DNA of 39,525 nucleotides from Gallionellaceae bacterium (GTDB lineage: Bacteria > Pseudomonadota > Gammaproteobacteria > Burkholderiales > Thiobacillaceae): assembly GCA_028714875.1 (NCBI GenBank), contig JAQTLN010000030.1, forward strand, positions 1-39,525, written 5' to 3'. Below, piece by piece: positions 7,861-15,455 of this stretch (its first letter is position 1; each line of letters starts with the position of its first letter). The position numbers were made by a program, and so were the translations under genes. A model generated the notes under the pieces. That model was given only the letters and a program-made list of their open reading frames with translations, had not been told where the DNA came from and ran no database searches.

Positions 7861-9041
7861 TCGATGCTCCCCGCCAATTCAAAGATGGGCAGATACAGCA
7901 ACACGACGATGCCGCCGACCAGCACGCCGATGACGGCCATCAACAGGGGCTCGAAGACGCGGGTGAAGCTTTCCACGAAGCGGCTGGTTTCCTCGTCGTG
8001 GAAGCTGGCGAGGTTTTCCATCATCTCACCCATCTGTCCGCTTTTTTCCCCGACCCGCAGCAGGCGCGCGGCCACCGGCGTGGTGAGGCCGGCCTGTTGC
8101 ATGGCTTCGGATATGGGCTGGCCGGCGCGGATGTGGCCGGCGGCGACCGCCACCCGCGCGCGCAATTCCAGCGACAGGAGGCCCGCCGCCATGTCCAGGG
8201 CGGGCAGGATGGGGGTGCCGCCGGACAGCAACATGCCCACGGTGCGGTAGAAACGGGTGAGCTGGAATACCCGCAAACGCTCGCCCAGGCCGGGAAGGCG
8301 CCAGGCCAGACGCGCCACGGCGGCGCGCGCGGCGGGAAGGGTGGTGGCCCAAGCCAGGGCAGCCAGGGTGCCCACAAAAGCGAGGGCGGCGCCCAGCCCA
8401 TGCGCGTCGATCCAGGCGCCCAGGCCCATCAAGGCGCGCGAGGCCCAGGGCAGGCGCGCCAGGTTGTCGGCATAGATGGAGGCGAAGCGCGGCGTGACGA
8501 AGCCGATCAGGAACAGCGCCACCAGCCCACCCAGCACCAGCAGCATGAGCGGATAGATAGATGCGGAAATCACACTACGCCGCACCACGTCCACCCGTTC
8601 CTGCCAGGCGACATAGCGCGCCAGGGCGGGCGCCAGATCGCCGCTCTTTTCGGCGGCGCGCACGCTGGCGGCATAGAGGGCGGGAAACACGGCGGGGAAA
8701 TGGCCGAGGGCGACGGAGAAGGCCTCGCCTTGATTGATCCGTTCCAGCACCCCGCTCAGCACCTGGCGCGGTTCGTTGCGGGTTTCCTTTTCCAGCAGGG
8801 TTTGCAGGGCCTCGATCAGCGCCAGGCCGCTGGAAAGCAGCGCCAGGAGTTCGCGCGTGAACAGCAGCAGGGGAAAACGCGAGCGCCGGGAGAACAGGGT
8901 GTTCAGTCCCCGCTCGGGCCGCACCGCCAGCACGGTCAGGCCCTCGCCCCGCGCCTGTGTCGCCGCCTCCGCGGCCGTGGCGGCTTCCAGGCGCAGGCTG
9001 ACGCGACCGGCGGCATTGAGGGCGCGGACCTGGAAGATCAT
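7857..9041 (-). CDS. GspF/PilC-type inner-membrane platform protein
   Basis: This 394-residue polytopic protein has two GspF domains. The first (FSRRSRFPLLLFTRELLALL, LETLL-type helices) starts near residue 55 and the second (FQLTRFYRTVGMLLSGG) near residue 255. Three membrane segments are visible: YPLMLLVLGGLVALFLIGFV, LGAALAFVGTLAALAWATT, and the C-terminal LLMAVIGVLVGGIVVLLYLP. The family forms the inner-membrane base of the pseudopilus and contacts GspE. The start at 9041 overlaps the stop of the repeat-derived ORF 9038-9256 as ATGA, and its own stop overlaps the next small ORF by ATGA. Confidence 0.95.
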   Translation of the reverse strand: MIFQVRALNAAGRVSLRLEAATAAEAATQARGEGLTVLAVRPERGLNTLFSRRSRFPLLLFTRELLALLSSGLALIEALQTLLEKETRNEPRQVLSGVLERINQGEAFSVALGHFPAVFPALYAASVRAAEKSGDLAPALARYVAWQERVDVVRRSVISASIYPLMLLVLGGLVALFLIGFVTPRFASIYADNLARLPWASRALMGLGAWIDAHGLGAALAFVGTLAALAWATTLPAARAAVARLAWRLPGLGERLRVFQLTRFYRTVGMLLSGGTPILPALDMAAGLLSLELRARVAVAAGHIRAGQPISEAMQQAGLTTPVAARLLRVGEKSGQMGEMMENLASFHDEETSRFVESFTRVFEPLLMAVIGVLVGGIVVLLYLPIFELAGSIE

Positions 9042-9256
9042 GAGGTGGAGATCCCCCCCTTTTTCAAAGGGGGGTTAGGGGGGATTTCCGAGACGGCCGC
9101 ACAGGCACACGTCGCTAAATCCCCCTCAGTCCCCCTTTGAAAAAGTGGGAAGTCACCTTCCCATCGGCTTTCGCGCATATCGCCAGCTAACGCGAAAATC
9201 CCCCCCCGCCCCCCTTTGAAAAAGGGGGGAGTCAGCCCGATTTGTTCGCGAGTCAT
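9038..9256 (-). CDS. Repeat-derived bridge ORF coupled by ATGA at both ends
   Basis: A 72-codon frame made almost wholly of repeat E5. Its ATG (9256) overlaps the GspG-like stop as ATGA, and its TGA (9038) overlaps the GspF start as ATGA. Peptides include LTPPFFKGGRGGI, DFPLFQRGTEGDLA and IPPNPPLKKGG. It therefore restores an unbroken chain of stop/start overlaps across a roughly 190-bp insertion. No domain or signal sequence is visible. It could be a non-functional by-product of translation that serves only to deliver ribosomes to gspF. Confidence 0.4.
   Translation of the reverse strand: MTREQIGLTPPFFKGGRGGIFALAGDMRESRWEGDFPLFQRGTEGDLATCACAAVSEIPPNPPLKKGGISTS
9052..9235 (+). repeat. Dispersed palindromic repeat E5, compound copy
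   Basis: This copy has the usual two arms (9052-9090 and 9115-9150), the tail TTTCGCGCATATCGCCAGC, and then an extra arm, AAAATCCCCCCCCGCCCC followed by TTTGAAAAAGGGGGGAG, at 9197-9235. It looks like one and a half elements joined. It lies between the GspG-like gene and gspF. Confidence 0.85.
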
Positions 9257-9672
9257 TGCCAGCTCACGATGTCGGCGTCTTCGCCGTTGCCGCCGGCCTG
9301 GCCGTCGCGGCCGAAGGACCAGAGGTCGTATTCGCCGTGTTCACCCGGCGCGCGGTATTGGTAGGGATGCCCCCAGGGATCGTTGGGCACGGCTTTTCTC
9401 AGATACGGTCCCTGCCAGCGGCTCTCCCCGGAGGGTTGTGCGTCAAGCGCGGCGAGGCCCGACTGGGAGGCCGGGTAATGCCCCACGTCGAGGCGGTATT
9501 GGTCGAGGGCGTCTTCCAGCGCCTTGATCTGCGCGCGCGCCACCTTCACTTCGGATTTGCCCACCTGGGCGAAATAGCGCGGCGCCACATAGCTGACCAG
9601 CAAGCCGAGAATGACCAGGACGACCAGCAGTTCGAGCAGGGTGAAGCCGGCGGCGCGGGAAGGGATTTTCAT
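9253..9672 (-). CDS. GspG-type major pseudopilin
   Basis: This 139-residue pseudopilin has the short leader MKIPSRAAG, then FTLLELLVVLVILGLLVSYV with Glu at mature position 5. The C-terminal domain is typical of GspG (ALDQYRLDVGHYPASQSGL, then YLRKAVPNDPWGHPYQYR and YDLWSFGRDGQAGG). It is probably the main subunit of the pseudopilus. The start at 9672 lies 5 bases after the stop of the outer-membrane protein gene; the frame is open further upstream but only in antiphase to that gene. Its stop overlaps the next ATG as ATGA. The family match is the strongest of the four pseudopilins. Confidence 0.93.
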   Translation of the reverse strand: MKIPSRAAGFTLLELLVVLVILGLLVSYVAPRYFAQVGKSEVKVARAQIKALEDALDQYRLDVGHYPASQSGLAALDAQPSGESRWQGPYLRKAVPNDPWGHPYQYRAPGEHGEYDLWSFGRDGQAGGNGEDADIVSWQ

Positions 9673-9677
9673 GACGC

Positions 9678-10454
9678 TCACTTTTCGAAGGTCTTGCTGA
9701 ACATGGCGCCCAGGCCCCAGTCCGCGCTGCCGTCGGAAAAACCTTTGACGGCATAGGCCTGGAGTTTCATGCCGCCGCCGAACTTGTGCACCCAATAGGC
9801 GGTGGCCTCGTTGCTGGCGACGCCGGTGGCGCTGCTGGCCTGGCGGCTGTCCCACATGAGGCCGAGGCTGTTCTCGGAGGATTGCTTGTAGCCCAGGCCG
9901 AGAGTACCGCCCCAGACGTTTTTCAGATCCCGGCCCGTCGGGTCGCCGGTGAAGCGATAGGACACGGTGGCGAAAGGCGTCCAGGCGCCGGCCAGGTAGT
10001 AGAGATCGGCCAGCACGGTGTAATCGTTTTCGCCCGTGCCCAGCCCCTTGCCGGCATCCGCCGTGCCCAGTTTGACCTTGCCGGTCAGGTCCAGCAGAAA
10101 CCCCTTTACCGGCTGCGCGAACAGGCTGTGGCTGTAGCTGGCCACCACATCGCCCTGACCTTCCTGGCTGCTCTTGGCCCCGGTGCCGTCGTAGATCGGG
10201 CGGCCCTGGGCATCGACTCCGATCAGGGTGCCGCCGCCAGGCGCGCGGATGCGCACATAGGGAACCGTCAGCTTGAACGTGGAAGCCCCGGTTTCGTATT
10301 TGGCGGTCAGCGGGACATACCAGATCTCCGTGGACTGGCTGGCGCCATATTTCCCGCTGCTGGTGTCCAACCCACTGCTGAAGGTCAAATCGCCCGCGCC
10401 GGCCGGCAATGCGGGTAAGACCGAGAGCACGGCCACGGCATAAAGCTTGTTCAT
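9678..10454 (-). CDS. Outer-membrane beta-barrel protein, unknown substrate
   Basis: This 258-residue protein has a Sec signal (LYAVAVLSVLPALPAGAGD). The rest alternates polar and hydrophobic residues in strands (STEIWYVPLTAKYETGAS, FKLTVPYVRIRAPGG, VLADLYYLAGAWTPFATVSY). It ends in FSKTFEK and lacks the classic C-terminal aromatic signature. It resembles small transporter-like barrels often placed with type II secretion-like operons. I cannot name a family with certainty. The start has a good ribosome binding site (GGGGAAG about 6 bases upstream). It lies 21 bases after the DUF5666 stop and 5 bases before the pseudopilin start, within the same operon. It may be a cargo or an outer-membrane partner of the secretion machine; that is inference. 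Confidence 0.7.
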   Translation of the reverse strand: MNKLYAVAVLSVLPALPAGAGDLTFSSGLDTSSGKYGASQSTEIWYVPLTAKYETGASTFKLTVPYVRIRAPGGGTLIGVDAQGRPIYDGTGAKSSQEGQGDVVASYSHSLFAQPVKGFLLDLTGKVKLGTADAGKGLGTGENDYTVLADLYYLAGAWTPFATVSYRFTGDPTGRDLKNVWGGTLGLGYKQSSENSLGLMWDSRQASSATGVASNEATAYWVHKFGGGMKLQAYAVKGFSDGSADWGLGAMFSKTFEK

Positions 10455-10475
10455 TTCGACTTCCCCAGTTCGTTG

Positions 10476-11870
10476 CTAATCATGTCTTTCAACCCGTTCC
10501 GGCCTTTCCACCCTCTCGGGGGCTTCCACTCGTTCAGGCTTCTCGATTTTTTCCGGCTTCTCCACCTTTTCCGGCTTTTCTATTTTCTCAGGTTTCTCCA
10601 CCTTCTCGGGCTTCTCCACCTTCTCGGGCTTTTCGACCTTCTCGACCCTTTCGATCGTGTCGCTCTTTTCGAATTTGGTCTTGTCCGGCGTTTCCTTCGC
10701 CTCGGGCTTCTCCTGTTTTTCCGAACTTCCGCCGGAGGCCTCACGCTCCCGCTTTTCTTGCGAGGATTGCTTGCCCGGCCCCTCATAGCGGGTCGCGTCC
10801 GGGCGCATGGCGTCGAAGCGCACGGCTTCCAGAGCACCATGCTCATGGGTCACCACTTCCACCCGGACCCACTGCCCCGGCTCGGCGGTGACCGCCAGCC
10901 CGGCCTTGACGGACATGCGCGCGTAGCCGAGATCCAGCAGCGCCGGCCCGGCGCCGTGTTGCACCACGCCCTGCAAGATCAGCCGCTCCGGCTGCGCCGG
11001 GAATGCCAGCGCGGGCGCGACGCGGGTCTGGCTCACCCTAAGTACCCCGTTCTCCAGGACGCCGGACAGACGCACCTCCTGGCCGGGTGGCAGCGGCTTC
11101 GCGCTGATGACATTGAGCTGGCCGATGCGCCCCACATTGCCGGTTTGGTAATCCAGCGGCGCCGTCACCGACACCCGCGCCCTGGGGCTGATGTGTTGCA
11201 CCAGGGTGGCCCGCACGTTGCCCGCCGTATCGCGCAGGCCGCTGACCCGGATGAAATCGCCCACCTTGGGCGGATGGCCGCGCGCGCCCCCCAGGAGTCC
11301 ACCATCCGGCGCCATCCGCACCCGCTGCCCCATCGCCATGAAGCCGTCGCCATCGGGCGAAACCCAGTCGACCGGCCCGACCAGCGCGGAAATCAGGGCG
11401 ATGCGGCGCGCCCTCAGCGTGTTGCCGCTACCCTCCGCCTCAACTGAAACCAGTTGGCCGATGGCGAGCTGCCCGCTGTGGCCGCTTTCGCCATCGACAC
11501 TGACCGGAGTATTCGCGTCGTAAGTCACGCGCAGGCCATTGACGCAGATGCTGCCGAAACCGGTGATGACGCCCACGATTCCGGTGCCGCCCATGCCTTT
11601 GCCGTCCGCGCGCAGCCCGGTACCACCACTGCCACTGCCGTCGTGGCCGGTACCGCCCATGCCGGAGCCATCAGCGTCGTGGCCTGTCCCCCCCGTGCCC
11701 GTGCCATCACCACCGTGGCCGGTGCCTCCCGAACCTGTGCCGTCACCCTGGTGGCCGCTTCCCCCCATGCCTCCGCCATCCAGGTTCAGGCCGGGCAGCG
11801 AACAGGGGTTGGCGTGGGCGCCGCCCGCGAAGAACAGGAAGCCGGCCAGCAGCAGGCTCATGCATCGCAT
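10476..11870 (-). CDS. DUF5666 domain protein with Gly-rich head and Lys/Glu/Pro repeat tail
   Basis: This 464-residue exported protein has a signal peptide (MSLLLAGFLFFAGGAHA) and a Gly/Thr/His-rich repeat region (GGTGHGGDGTGTGGTGHD) to about residue 95. DUF5666-type beta modules follow (GFGSICVNGLRVTYDANTPV, GQLVSVEAEGSGNTLRARRI, DFIRVSGLRDTAGNVRATLV). A charged tail from about residue 370 ends in tandem EKPEKVEKPEKIEKPE units. DUF5666 proteins are secreted and of unknown function. The ATG at 11870 shares one base with the DUF6502 stop (TGATG), so the pair is coupled. The head and tail are encoded by short tandem DNA repeats, so lengths probably vary between strains. Confidence 0.85.
   Translation of the reverse strand: MRCMSLLLAGFLFFAGGAHANPCSLPGLNLDGGGMGGSGHQGDGTGSGGTGHGGDGTGTGGTGHDADGSGMGGTGHDGSGSGGTGLRADGKGMGGTGIVGVITGFGSICVNGLRVTYDANTPVSVDGESGHSGQLAIGQLVSVEAEGSGNTLRARRIALISALVGPVDWVSPDGDGFMAMGQRVRMAPDGGLLGGARGHPPKVGDFIRVSGLRDTAGNVRATLVQHISPRARVSVTAPLDYQTGNVGRIGQLNVISAKPLPPGQEVRLSGVLENGVLRVSQTRVAPALAFPAQPERLILQGVVQHGAGPALLDLGYARMSVKAGLAVTAEPGQWVRVEVVTHEHGALEAVRFDAMRPDATRYEGPGKQSSQEKREREASGGSSEKQEKPEAKETPDKTKFEKSDTIERVEKVEKPEKVEKPEKVEKPEKIEKPEKVEKPEKIEKPERVEAPERVERPERVERHD
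10495..10650. repeat. Tandem repeat coding for EKPEKV/EKPEKI units
   Basis: On the plus strand, 18-base units of the type TTCTCCACCTTCTCGGGC recur with small changes (TTTTCC, TTCTCA, TTCGACC variants). They encode the charged C-terminal tail of the DUF5666 protein. Confidence 0.85.
11590..11775. repeat. Degenerate tandem repeat coding for GGTGHDG units
   Basis: Units of about 30 bases with CCGGTACCACC- or CCGGTGCCTCC-like cores alternate with GCCATCACCACCGTGG-like stretches. They encode the Gly/His/Asp-rich head of the DUF5666 protein. Confidence 0.75.
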
Positions 11871-12733
11871 CAGCGGTTTTCTCCGCGCTTCGCCATGGCC
11901 TCTTCCGCGTAGTAGTAGACGCCGAAGGTCATGCGCTGGCTGGCGCCTTCCTGGCCCAGGTCCGCTTCCTGCAATTGCAGTGCGCGGCGGTTGATCTCCT
12001 GCATGGCGTCGATCGCCAGTTCGCGCGAGAGGGCGCGCAGGGTCGCGAGCGACGCCGGCGACAGGCCATCGCAATACACGCTGCGTTCCAGGAAGGGCGG
12101 CTGGCCGTCGAGCAGGTTGTGCGTCGCCGCCGCCAGGTGGTCGCCGATGTTCTTGCCCAGATAGAAGCTTTTCTCGTCCAGCCCGCGCGCCGGCACGAAA
12201 GCATGTTCGACCAGATGCACGCGGTCTTCGCCATCCAGCGTCACCACCCCCAGACGCAGCCATTCATCGAGCACGGCGCGCGGGCGGATGTCCTTGCTGA
12301 CGCTTTCCACCAGGCGCTCGAACGACACCGCGCCACCCTGGCTGGCGGAACGCGGCAGTGCCACGGGATGACGCTGGCTATCGAGATAAGCGGCATCGGC
12401 GCACCAGCGCGAGACCACTTGTGCGCCCAGGGACACCACCGGCGAAGGCGGCATCTGCAACAACATTTCCTCACGCAAGCGCTTGACCTCGCGGCGGTGC
12501 ACTCCGGACAGCAGGCTCACCCGGCTGTCCGTGACCGTGCCGCCGTCATCAGGGAAATCGCGCGCGGCGACATCCACGAACACGCCCTTGGCCAGGTCGC
12601 AGAACGCCACGTAATTGACACCATGGGCCATCAGCAGACGCGCCAGCGGACGCAACAAGCGCTGCACCGCCTGCAACAACCTGGGCGAGGTGACTAGAGA
12701 AGCGTGGGGGAGCAAATCCCGATTCGAGTTCAT
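11870..12733 (-). CDS. DUF6502 protein, probable HTH regulator at the head of the operon
   Basis: This 287-residue cytoplasmic protein has no signal peptide. It has the DUF6502 layout: an N-terminal helical region (LLRPLARLLMAHGVNYVAFC), then DLAKGVFVDVAARDF and a helix-turn-helix-like segment (TDSRVSLLSGVHRREVKRLR, residues about 68-87). The C-terminal part includes EKSFYLGKNIGDHLAAATHN. It shares a base with the DUF5666 start. This pairing recurs in betaproteobacteria, and the HTH-like part suggests DNA binding; both statements are recalled knowledge plus inference. As the first gene after an inverted repeat at 12778-12792, it could control the whole secretion operon. The ATG at 12733 has only a weak ribosome binding site. 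Confidence 0.85.
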   Translation of the reverse strand: MNSNRDLLPHASLVTSPRLLQAVQRLLRPLARLLMAHGVNYVAFCDLAKGVFVDVAARDFPDDGGTVTDSRVSLLSGVHRREVKRLREEMLLQMPPSPVVSLGAQVVSRWCADAAYLDSQRHPVALPRSASQGGAVSFERLVESVSKDIRPRAVLDEWLRLGVVTLDGEDRVHLVEHAFVPARGLDEKSFYLGKNIGDHLAAATHNLLDGQPPFLERSVYCDGLSPASLATLRALSRELAIDAMQEINRRALQLQEADLGQEGASQRMTFGVYYYAEEAMAKRGENR

Positions 12734-12777
12734 CCTGGGTTCATATCAAATACGTCCATCCGGCCTACATGAGGCTT

Positions 12778-12792
12778 GTGTGCAAAGCACAC
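12778..12792. promoter_or_regulatory. Inverted repeat upstream of the secretion operon, possible operator
   Basis: GTGTGC-AAA-GCACAC is a perfect 6-base inverted repeat with a 3-base spacer, 45-59 bases upstream of the DUF6502 start. This position suits a dimeric regulator. No matching factor can be named. Confidence 0.4.
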
Positions 12793-12811
12793 CTGGCGAA
12801 TCTATCAGCCG

Positions 12812-12848
12812 GTTGGACTTTTCACGCGTCTCGCATGAAAAGTCCAAC
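12812..12848. repeat. 13-bp inverted repeat between the cytochrome terminator and the secretion operon
   Basis: The arms GTTGGACTTTTCA and TGAAAAGTCCAAC are perfect and separated by 11 bases. It has no T tract on the minus strand, so it is not a standard terminator. It may be a further binding site or a small mobile remnant. Confidence 0.6.
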
Positions 12849-12861
12849 AGGTTCATGGAAA

Positions 12862-12893
12862 AAAAGCGGGTGGGAACCCTCCCACCCGCTTTT
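12862..12893 (-). terminator. Rho-independent terminator after the nine-haem cytochrome gene
   Basis: A perfect 14-bp stem (AAAAGCGGGTGGGA against its complement) with a 4-base loop is followed by a run of seven T on the minus strand. It lies 19 bases after the cytochrome stop at 12913 and separates that gene from the secretion operon. Confidence 0.92.
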
Positions 12894-12912
12894 CCTGGAC
12901 ACAGCATCAGGC

Positions 12913-15111
12913 TTAGTCGCCTTTAGGCCCATTGTGGCAGTCATAGCAGCCCACCTTCTGGCCGGCGGCGAAGTTCACCGTCTTGCCATCGGCATTGAAG
13001 CTGCGCGCGGCTTTCACCGTGGAAAGCACGCTGCCGCGATAGTCGGCGCCGTGGCAGTAAGCGCAGGCCGCCGTGTTGTTCTCGGCGTAGTTCTTGTGCC
13101 CACTGACCCAGGCGCTGCCCATGGTGTGCATGCCGTGCGGCCCCTTGTCGGCGGTCATCGGCACTTTCTTGTGGCAGGAGGCGCATTCGCCGATGGTGCC
13201 GGAGCGACCTTGCACGTCGTTCGACAACACGTTGTCGTTGGCGTGGGAACTCGGGTATACGGCATGCGTGGAACCGTGGCAGGACTCGCATTGCAGACCG
13301 CCATGACCCTTGCTGAAGCGATACAGGCTGAAACCGCTGCCGGGCACATTGGCGTTGGTGGCATAACGGGTATCCTGCCACTTCTTCAGGATGCCGGTGC
13401 CGCTGACCGCCGCCAGATCGCGCTTGCCGTCGTGGTGGCAGGCCTGGCAGTTGGGCTGATCCAGCCAGCCGGTACGGGTGGCGCTACCGACGTTGGACAT
13501 GGTGCCGTGACAGCTCTGGCAATCCATCGCCGCCTGGCCGTTGGCCAGCACCGCCTTGCCCATGGCGCCGCGCAGGCACTTGGTTTGCGAGCCGGGGTGG
13601 CACTGGTAGCAGGCGCTACGGTTGTTGATGCTGTCGAGCACCTGGCCGGTGGCCGCGTCTTTCACCATGGCGTGATGGCTGTGGATGGCGGCGGTCAGGG
13701 GTTTGATGCCGGCCACGCCGGTGCCGGGCAAGGCATTGGAGGCATGGCAGGCGGCGCACAGGATGGGCTTGCCGCTGGCGGCGGTGGCCGCCAGGCCGGC
13801 GGCGGCGTAGCCCTTGGCCTTCAGCGCGTCCTGATAGGCTTTCACGCTCAGCGATTTCTCATCGTGCAGGGCCAGGATGTTGCGTTTGTAGTCGCGTTCC
13901 GTCTGCGCATCGTTGGCCCAACCGACGGCGGGCTTGGCCGCGGCGCCGGAGTTGGAGGCATGGCAGGCGGCGCAGCTCATTTCATCGGAAACCGGCAACA
14001 CCACGCGGGCCTGGGCCAGTTGCTTGCCGGCGGCGTCGCGCGCCACCACCTTGACCATGGGATAGAAGTTCTTGCGGCCGGCGTCGTCATACGGGGTGAG
14101 GGGAATGCCATCGGCGATGTATTGGCCGCTCGCGGCCTCGAAGGTAAGCGCCCTCGGGGTGTACGACGGGGCCATGTTCCCGGTCAGGCCGACGTCATCC
14201 GGCAATTTGGCGCCATAGAGCGGCTGGGCATAGAGCCAGAAATTGCTCTTGGTCGAGGAAATACTGTTGGTCGAGCCATCCAGGTCGGCCATGGCCTCAT
14301 AGGTGAGGGTGACACCGGCGGTGACCAGCTTGTTGTTGCCGCTGTCCACCAATTGCGCGTGCAGATTGTTGAACGGCGGCAGGATGGAGAACACCGAGTA
14401 ATCACCGTCCATGCAGTGCATACCCAGATCGTTCCAGGCCACCAGCGTATAGGTGGAGGCCGTCGTGCCGCCGCCCGTCGAGCCACCACCACTGGTGGTC
14501 TGGGTGACCGTGACCGGAATGGTCAGCGTGGTCTTGCCGTCCTTGATCGTGACTTGCGCGGAACCCGTGCTCTTGGCGGTGACTTTGACGCGCGCGTCGG
14601 ATGCTTCGACTATGGCGACGCGGGTGTTGGAGGAACTCGCGCTCAGGCTACCGGAAACATTGGACAGCGCGATGTTTGCCTCGCCACCGGGCGCCAGGCT
14701 CAAGGCGCCGGGGCTGGCGCTCATGGCGGGCGGCGCGGTTTTGGGCGGTACGGTTACGGTCAGCGAAATAGCCACGCTGCCGCGCGAATCACGCACCGTC
14801 AGTTTCGCGCTACCGGCGGCCTTGGCGGTGACCTTGATCTTGCCGCTGGAATAGCTCGCGCCGGCCACCTTTGAACTGGAACTGCTCACTTCCACGTCGC
14901 CGGAGACATTGGACAGACTGACCGTCGCCGAGTCGCCCACGGTCAGCGCCAAGGTCGCTGGACTGGCCTGAAGCGCGGCTCTGGAACTGGATCTGGAAGA
15001 AGAGGACTTGCCGGATTCGGAACGATCGGAATCGGCTAGAACGGGTTGCGTAAGCAACAACAATGGCGCCAACAGCAGCGCCAACCAATGGATAGTTCGC
15101 TTAGTAGTCAT
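12913..15111 (-). CDS. Nine-haem c-type cytochrome with two Ig-like domains
   Basis: This 732-residue exported protein has a Sec signal (WLALLLAPLLLLTQPVLA), then a Ser-rich stretch. Two BIG2-like Ig domains follow (ALQASPATLALTVGDSATVS and SASPGALSLAPGGEANIALS, residues about 48-125 and 130-210). A conserved middle domain begins LVAWNDLGMHCMDGDYSVFS. Nine CxxCH haem sites are visible: CAACH twice, then CYQCH, CQSCH, CQACH, CESCH, CASCH, CAYCH and CYDCH. The ATG at 15111 is supported by GGAGG 5 bases upstream (15121-15117). The gene is monocistronic, with a terminator at 12862-12893. Such proteins carry electrons in the periplasm or at the cell surface. Ig domains and the adjacent secretion operon hint at surface display, which is inference. 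Confidence 0.92.
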   Translation of the reverse strand: MTTKRTIHWLALLLAPLLLLTQPVLADSDRSESGKSSSSRSSSRAALQASPATLALTVGDSATVSLSNVSGDVEVSSSSSKVAGASYSSGKIKVTAKAAGSAKLTVRDSRGSVAISLTVTVPPKTAPPAMSASPGALSLAPGGEANIALSNVSGSLSASSSNTRVAIVEASDARVKVTAKSTGSAQVTIKDGKTTLTIPVTVTQTTSGGGSTGGGTTASTYTLVAWNDLGMHCMDGDYSVFSILPPFNNLHAQLVDSGNNKLVTAGVTLTYEAMADLDGSTNSISSTKSNFWLYAQPLYGAKLPDDVGLTGNMAPSYTPRALTFEAASGQYIADGIPLTPYDDAGRKNFYPMVKVVARDAAGKQLAQARVVLPVSDEMSCAACHASNSGAAAKPAVGWANDAQTERDYKRNILALHDEKSLSVKAYQDALKAKGYAAAGLAATAASGKPILCAACHASNALPGTGVAGIKPLTAAIHSHHAMVKDAATGQVLDSINNRSACYQCHPGSQTKCLRGAMGKAVLANGQAAMDCQSCHGTMSNVGSATRTGWLDQPNCQACHHDGKRDLAAVSGTGILKKWQDTRYATNANVPGSGFSLYRFSKGHGGLQCESCHGSTHAVYPSSHANDNVLSNDVQGRSGTIGECASCHKKVPMTADKGPHGMHTMGSAWVSGHKNYAENNTAACAYCHGADYRGSVLSTVKAARSFNADGKTVNFAAGQKVGCYDCHNGPKGD

Positions 15112-15182
15112 GAAAGCCTCCTGACCGGAAAACATGAGGGATGAAAATCGCCCATGCCGACGACATGGTGAAACAATCATAT

Positions 15183-15199
15183 GTGTAAAAGTTTTACAC
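15183..15199. promoter_or_regulatory. Palindromic operator-like site upstream of the nine-haem cytochrome
   Basis: GTGTAAAA-G-TTTTACAC is a perfect 8-base inverted repeat with one central base, 72-88 bases upstream of the cytochrome ATG. Its symmetry and position suit a dimeric transcription factor. It does not match a textbook FNR site. Confidence 0.5.
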
Positions 15200-15432
15200 G
15201 TCAAAGAACAAATCGTTTCAAGCCGGACGAGACGGAAGCAAACCAGCAGCCTGGATTCCGCGCGCTCCCCATCCGAGCTAAGGCTCTATAGCCACGGTAG
15301 GCGGGTAATCGGGAATAAACGGATCAACACAAACAGGCAGTGGAAATCCATTCCGCGTGTGCATGGTTCACATGAAAATGAAGATCGGAGATGGCCACGG
15401 TTTGAGCAATGTGGCGCATCCGTTAGTCCACC

Positions 15433-15455
15433 GTGGGAGCGGGCTTGCCCGCGAT
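15433..15455. repeat. REP-like palindrome of the Pseudomonas type
   Basis: GTGGGAGCGGGCTTGCCCGC is followed by GAT. It contains the GCGGGC/GCCCGC stem and the GTGGGAG head known from Pseudomonas REP sequences. One copy was seen in this window, 30 bases before the deaminase stop. Confidence 0.65.

Noticed and set aside
10495-10650. CRISPR-like regular repeats
   Set aside because: The units are tandem without spacers and code for a continuous charged protein tail.
15230-15320. A possible c-di-GMP (GEMM-like) riboswitch suggested by GCAAACC and GGTAGGCGGGTAATCGG on the plus strand
   Set aside because: The required pairing strands do not match, the conserved ACGCAAAGCC segment is missing, and no plus-strand gene follows.
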